Below are positions 60,801 to 64,000 of a DNA stretch of 64,000 nt, piece by piece. Within the stretch, counting starts at the first letter, position 1; each line of letters opens with the position of its first letter. The position numbers and the translations under genes were made by a program. Source of the DNA: VXYL01 sp963422285. Its GTDB lineage: Bacteria; Pseudomonadota; Gammaproteobacteria; Pseudomonadales; Azotimanducaceae. The notes beneath the pieces were generated by a model. It was not told the origin of the DNA and did not search any database. It was given only the letters and a program-made list of their open reading frames with translations. The DNA is taken from positions 1-64,000 of the forward strand of contig CAXXJO010000001.1 of assembly GCA_963422285.2 (NCBI GenBank), in the 5' to 3' direction.

Positions 60801-61799
60801 CTAGATCGCGGCGCATCGCTCCATCAGCGTATCGAATGGCTCTTCCTCGTCGATCAGCATGCCGTCGGCCAGCATTCTCCTCGCGTAGTCGTCCGCGAGC
60901 ACGGCGTGGGCGGCGCCTTCGGGAACGAGCTGAAGGTGCCCCGAAACCGCCGTTTCATAGTCGATCCGCTCGCCGCGGGCGTCGTTCTCGGCGAAGAACA
61001 TCGCCTTGTGGCGGGCAACCGAAAGCGCGAGCGCGCGGTCGGCCAAGGCGTTATCGGCAATGCCCGCCTCGTCGAGGCGTGCGAGATCGTGCCAGTGCCG
61101 CGACAGACGCTCGCCCCGGCGCCGCTCCTGGCGGCAGAAGACGTGAATCGCGGTCGCTTTTTCCCAGAAGGTCCGTTCCGCCAGCATGACGGTGGGGTGC
61201 GCCTGCGGGAAGCCGAGATCGGGCAGGTATGCCGCCGCATCGCACAGGACCGGCATCGCCTTGCGCGGTTCGCCCGTGGACCGTGCGCCGAACTCGACTA
61301 TGACTTCCGGGGCGACAAAACCGCTTGTCTCGAACAACGGTTCGTACGCGACGTAGAGACGCTCCGCTTCCACTCCGCACCTCGCCACGAATCCGGCGCC
61401 GGAGAGACCTTTTTCAACAATGGGGCAGGCCTCGTCCCGGACCCATTGCGCGAGGCGGGCGCGGATGGCTCGAGTCCAGCGCTTCTCCTGGCTGCGCGTC
61501 GGCGGAAGCGCTTCGTCGCCGGCGCCGGAAACCATATCCGGCGCAAACGCCCGAATATCGTAGGTGATGTCGACGTCTTCGGAGAATCGGCGGATCGCCC
61601 GCCACACCTTCGACAGCGACGTGCCGCCCTTGAAGATCAGATTCCCGGCGAACGGCGCATCGAAAAGGACGCCAAGGGTCGCGACGACCCAGACATCCTT
61701 TTCCAGAAGATGCGCCTTGTGGCTGCTGTTCCGCTCCGCCACCTCGAGGGCGTCGCGCCTGTCGTCGGGCGAGAGGTTCTGGAATCCCCGCTCAGCCAT
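60801..61799 (-). CDS. AbiEii/AbiGii-type nucleotidyltransferase toxin
   Basis: 332 residues; ATG at 61799 chosen (a TTG two codons earlier also possible). The polymerase-beta-like site is in LIFKGGTSLSKVWRAIRRFS followed by EDVDITYDI, the GGTxLS...DxDxT signature. VIVEFGARSTGEPRKAMPVL and the HDLARLDEAG helix near the C-terminus are family features. AbiEii-like toxins transfer nucleotides to tRNA acceptor ends. The ATG overlaps the stop of the AbiEi-like gene by eight bases. The frame is intact. Confidence 0.9.
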   Translation of the reverse strand: MAERGFQNLSPDDRRDALEVAERNSSHKAHLLEKDVWVVATLGVLFDAPFAGNLIFKGGTSLSKVWRAIRRFSEDVDITYDIRAFAPDMVSGAGDEALPPTRSQEKRWTRAIRARLAQWVRDEACPIVEKGLSGAGFVARCGVEAERLYVAYEPLFETSGFVAPEVIVEFGARSTGEPRKAMPVLCDAAAYLPDLGFPQAHPTVMLAERTFWEKATAIHVFCRQERRRGERLSRHWHDLARLDEAGIADNALADRALALSVARHKAMFFAENDARGERIDYETAVSGHLQLVPEGAAHAVLADDYARRMLADGMLIDEEEPFDTLMERCAAI

Positions 61800-62388
61800 G
61801 CGCAAGGCGCGCGCTCACTGGCTCCGCCATCCAGATCGGCATGATGGCCCGCGCCGCCGCAAGCTCTTCCCGGTCCGCCTCCGAAAGCGTCGGCAGAACC
61901 GCTTCGAGGCCATCCTCGACCTCTTCGGGACCGAGCCATGCCAGGGCTCGGATGACGTCGCCCGCCTTTCGGTGCGGCGCCGCCAGCTGCCAGCGCGGGG
62001 CGTGACGCAGCTCGACGATGGACGAGCCGAAGTGCAGCCGTCGGTTGGGACCGGAGGTGAGGTAGACCGCACGGACCGGATTCTGCGTGGTGAGGCGCAG
62101 GCAATTGGCCGCCGCGCCGCCGCACGGCACGATCGTTTCGCCCCACATCTGCGACAGCGCGGCGATCGCCTTGGCAACCCGGGGCGCCCGAACGCCGAAG
62201 CGGGTCTCGATCGGGCGCATGTAGACGCCCTGGCAGATCCGCATGAGGCGGCCCGAGCGCGGGAGGCGCGACAACGCCTAGTCGACCGCTGCCCGGTTGC
62301 CGAGGTGCAACAGGGCGGCCGGACACAGCGGCGTCGCCTCCGGCAGGGCCTCGGCATGCTCCATGATGCGACGGGAAAGGCCGCGCAT
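61792..62388 (-). pseudogene. AbiEi-like antitoxin (DUF6088), in-frame amber
   Basis: From the ATG at 62388 it reads MRGLSRRIMEHAEALPEATP and continues to LLHLGNRAAVD, then a TAG (62279-62281), then ALSRLPRSGRLMRICQGVYM. The rest is typical of the AbiEi winged-helix antitoxin: RVAKAIAALSQMWGETIVPC then GGAAANCLRLTTQNPV, and LAWLGPEEVEDGLEAVLPTL. A TTG at 62274 could restart translation after the stop and give 160 residues without the first helix. It would repress the operon and neutralise the toxin. Confidence 0.8.
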
Positions 62389-62545
62389 GATCTCGGCTCC
62401 AGCTCAATCTGTCAGAAATCTAGCGGTAAGACTATCGTGATTCAACGCCGGAGAAAAGAAAATCCGCCAGCATGGGGGTGGACACGGAAGCTGCGCCGCG
62501 TGCGTTGTGGCGTCGCCCGGGGACAACCGGGAAGGGTCCTCCCGC

Positions 62546-62896
62546 CTACTCGGAACCCAGCTTCGAATCGGTTTGCGGCGGTGGCGCGTTCGGAGACGGC
62601 GAAGGATTGACGGCCGACTCGGGCACCAATGACGCAACGAACTGCAGAATTTCGTCGACCTCATCCTTGCGTCCGTCTGCAATGAGGCCGCGCCGCAGGA
62701 CCTGGGCGGCGAACAGCGCGGCCTTTGCGACCTGGATATCGAGCTCGGTGCGCGGCCATTCGCGCCGGTCGAGGGCCTCCATGACGAGTTCGACCACGAG
62801 CCGGTTGGCCGAAATATCTCGATCTTTGGCGATCTTTTCGATGCGCGCCCACTGCTCCGGCGTGACCCGGATGGTCCTCGTCAACGTCTCCGCCAT
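62546..62896 (-). CDS. Ribbon-helix-helix protein
   Basis: 116 residues beginning MAETLTRTIRVTPEQWARIE followed by KIAKDRDISANRLVVELVME, a ribbon-helix-helix DNA-binding unit. The C-terminal part is helical and ends in a Pro/Ser-rich tail. Placed just upstream of the AbiE-helicase operon on the same strand, it could be its regulator or belong to another island module. There is no partner toxin next to it. The gap 62389-62545 shows no gene. Confidence 0.7.
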   Translation of the reverse strand: MAETLTRTIRVTPEQWARIEKIAKDRDISANRLVVELVMEALDRREWPRTELDIQVAKAALFAAQVLRRGLIADGRKDEVDEILQFVASLVPESAVNPSPSPNAPPPQTDSKLGSE

Positions 62897-63029
62897 CGCT
62901 TTCTCGAATTTTCTTACCCGACTTCGATCACGGTACGGTACGACAGCTTCGCCGGAATTCGTAGCGATCGGTGCATCGACAGACTTGGCTCGGTGCGATT
63001 GGGGCGACCCAAGACGCCTTCGGTGTCGT

Positions 63030-63211
63030 AGTCAGATTGAGCGCCGTCAACAGCGAGCGCAACCGGGCGCGCAGTCAGATTGAGTGCTCCATAGGAAGTC
63101 TCCTCGACCGACGCGCATGCTCCGTGACACGCCGTGCGCCCGATCGGGCGCACGGTTTGCAAGGCGTTGATTCGGCGGGTGAATTCGTGCAGTCAAACTG
63201 AGTGCTCCGCG
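63030..63211. repeat. Three copies of a CAGTCAGATTGAGTGCTCC-like motif
   Basis: Copies start near 63030 (AGTCAGATTGAGCGCC), 63072 (CAGTCAGATTGAGTGCTCC) and 63190 (CAGTCAAACTGAGTGCTCC). Spacings are about 42 and 118 bases. They lie in a 300-base stretch without a clear gene (62897-63192) and may be transposon ends or binding sites. Confidence 0.6.
63132..63155. terminator. Perfect 24-base palindrome
   Basis: CCGTGCGCCCGA is followed immediately by TCGGGCGCACGG and then TTTGC on the plus strand. It could be a terminator of the minus-strand frames at 63193 or an operator for the ribbon-helix-helix protein. Confidence 0.5.
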
Positions 63212-63573
63212 CTACCGATCGCTGACAACTTTTCCCGGCAAGCGCCTGTCGCCTCATGTCGTTGAACACGCAGGGGATATATGACAGGCGCGCGCTTGGT
63301 GTTGAGTGCACCCTGGGTGCGTGGGGTGTGAGACCCAAGGCCGCCCCCGTGCGGTCGGGGCGGACGGAGCTGCGGCATCAAGGTTCGGGGAATCGGCGCC
63401 GGAGGACCCGGCGGGATGGAGCCGCCGCCGTTCGTCGGGCTGGAGCATTTCACGCACAATTCGGCGGCGCGCCGGGCGGCATACAGCTCGCGATCCGCCT
63501 CCCGTCTGGCGATGCGCCTGTGGTAGCGTTCGCGGCCCCTCTGCTTTCGTACTTCCTGGTCTCGATATGCCAC
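63193..63573 (-). CDS. Small basic protein, family not certain
   Basis: 126 residues from a GTG: AYRDQEVRKQRGRERYHRRI, then ARREADRELYAARRAAELCV and a KCSS cysteine. This beginning is seen in small mobile-element proteins with a Cys pair (CxxC). The C-terminal half is Pro/Arg-rich and looks unlike a folded domain, so the gene may be 3' altered. Confidence 0.35.
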   Translation of the reverse strand: MAYRDQEVRKQRGRERYHRRIARREADRELYAARRAAELCVKCSSPTNGGGSIPPGPPAPIPRTLMPQLRPPRPHGGGLGSHTPRTQGALNTKRAPVIYPLRVQRHEATGACREKLSAIGSAEHSV

Positions 63574-63655
63574 AGCGTCCTCCTGGCGTGTTCGGATTCC
63601 AGGCCTGCAGGCGCCCTGCCGGCCTGCTGCCGGCAGGACATCAGCAAGAACGGGT

Positions 63656-63982
63656 TTAACCCCTCTGCCGGCGGTCGTGGAACATCGAGGTCGCGATGTC
63701 CCCCCAGTACTGCCGGCCGCCGCGGGTGCGCAGCCCCGTGCAGACGATGATCTCGGTGCGCGCCGGGCGCATGGCTTCGGCCTCCTCGCGCGAGACCACC
63801 ATGCGCTTCGCCTTGCGTCGGCCCTTCGCCTTGGGCACCTCGGGCTGGATGGGGCGAATGTCGCCATCGATTAGTGCCCTGAAGCGCTCAACCACGAAGC
63901 GGTCCTCGCCGTCGAGGCCGTTGCCGAAGTTGTGAACGAGATATGTCCGGGCGCCGCCCTGAAGCGCTTCGATCGTCTGCAT
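63656..63982 (-). CDS. Hypothetical protein, 108 residues
   Basis: MQTIEALQGGARTYLVHNFG is followed by LDGEDRFVVERFRALIDGDI and a basic segment, KAKGRRKAKRMVVSREEAEA. It ends IATSMFHDRRQRG. The composition is that of a real protein, but I do not recognise the family. A GTG three codons earlier is an alternative start. The window ends shortly after. Confidence 0.45.
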   Translation of the reverse strand: MQTIEALQGGARTYLVHNFGNGLDGEDRFVVERFRALIDGDIRPIQPEVPKAKGRRKAKRMVVSREEAEAMRPARTEIIVCTGLRTRGGRQYWGDIATSMFHDRRQRG

Positions 63983-64000
63983 GTGTGTCACCTCCGTCGT

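Overview
The window looks like chromosomal DNA of a Gram-negative bacterium, probably a proteobacterium. Two TonB-dependent receptors, an OmpR/EnvZ-type pair, an Sqd sulfolipid operon, crotonases and a thiolase all point that way. The genus cannot be fixed from the sequence. Coding regions are very GC-rich. Many accessory genes are broken and insertion-sequence remnants are common, while the core metabolic genes are open, so the lesions look like real accessory-gene decay rather than uniformly bad sequence.

Layout. (1) 1-12131: left part of a Mu-like prophage in an even higher-GC sequence: MuB-like ATPase, GemA, Mor, a three-Cys-motif/TcmP pair, holin-, lipoprotein- and lysozyme-like genes, then gp25- to gp31-like packaging and head genes. 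The first 5.1 kb carries many frameshifts; from 5158 on every frame is open. The standout gene (7707-11321) joins a portal, a MuF minor-head domain, a kinase-like domain and an ADP-ribosyltransferase domain in one chain. The prophage stops after the gpG-like gene and host DNA follows. (2) 12232-27817: CDF cation transporter, an sqdB-sqdD-sqdC operon for sulfoquinovosyl lipid, an AAA/DUF4143 ATPase behind a palindrome, an SDR plus LLM oxidoreductase pair, a cassette of three small peptides between partial direct repeats, enoyl-CoA hydratase, MATE pump, Fpg/Nei glycosylase preceded by a double-hairpin repeat, a CinA-like/nucleotidyltransferase fusion, a hydrolase, a DUF1640 coiled-coil protein and a flippase-like membrane protein. 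(3) 27977-37911: a three-repeat beta-helix lipoprotein followed by a TonB receptor, and a convergent second TonB receptor whose signal peptide contains a 15-base G tract that puts it out of frame. (4) 38661-44521: thiolase, secreted protein, OmpR/EnvZ pair, decayed CmcJ-like oxidoreductase, crotonase. (5) 45120-63982: an accessory island with a frameshifted integrase, a PaeR7I/XhoI-like restriction-modification pair, a type I-G Csb2 (Cas5-Cas6) remnant, a DruA/ISAs1 transposase, VapBC, an IS630 remnant, two polysaccharide genes, an IS5 remnant, and an AbiEi-AbiEii-large helicase operon in which the helicase and the antitoxin are broken.

The island reads as a defence graveyard in which the restriction pair and the AbiEii-like nucleotidyltransferase are the parts still open. 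Two separate 15-base G/C homopolymers, in the second TonB receptor and in the large helicase, are candidates for phase-variation tracts.
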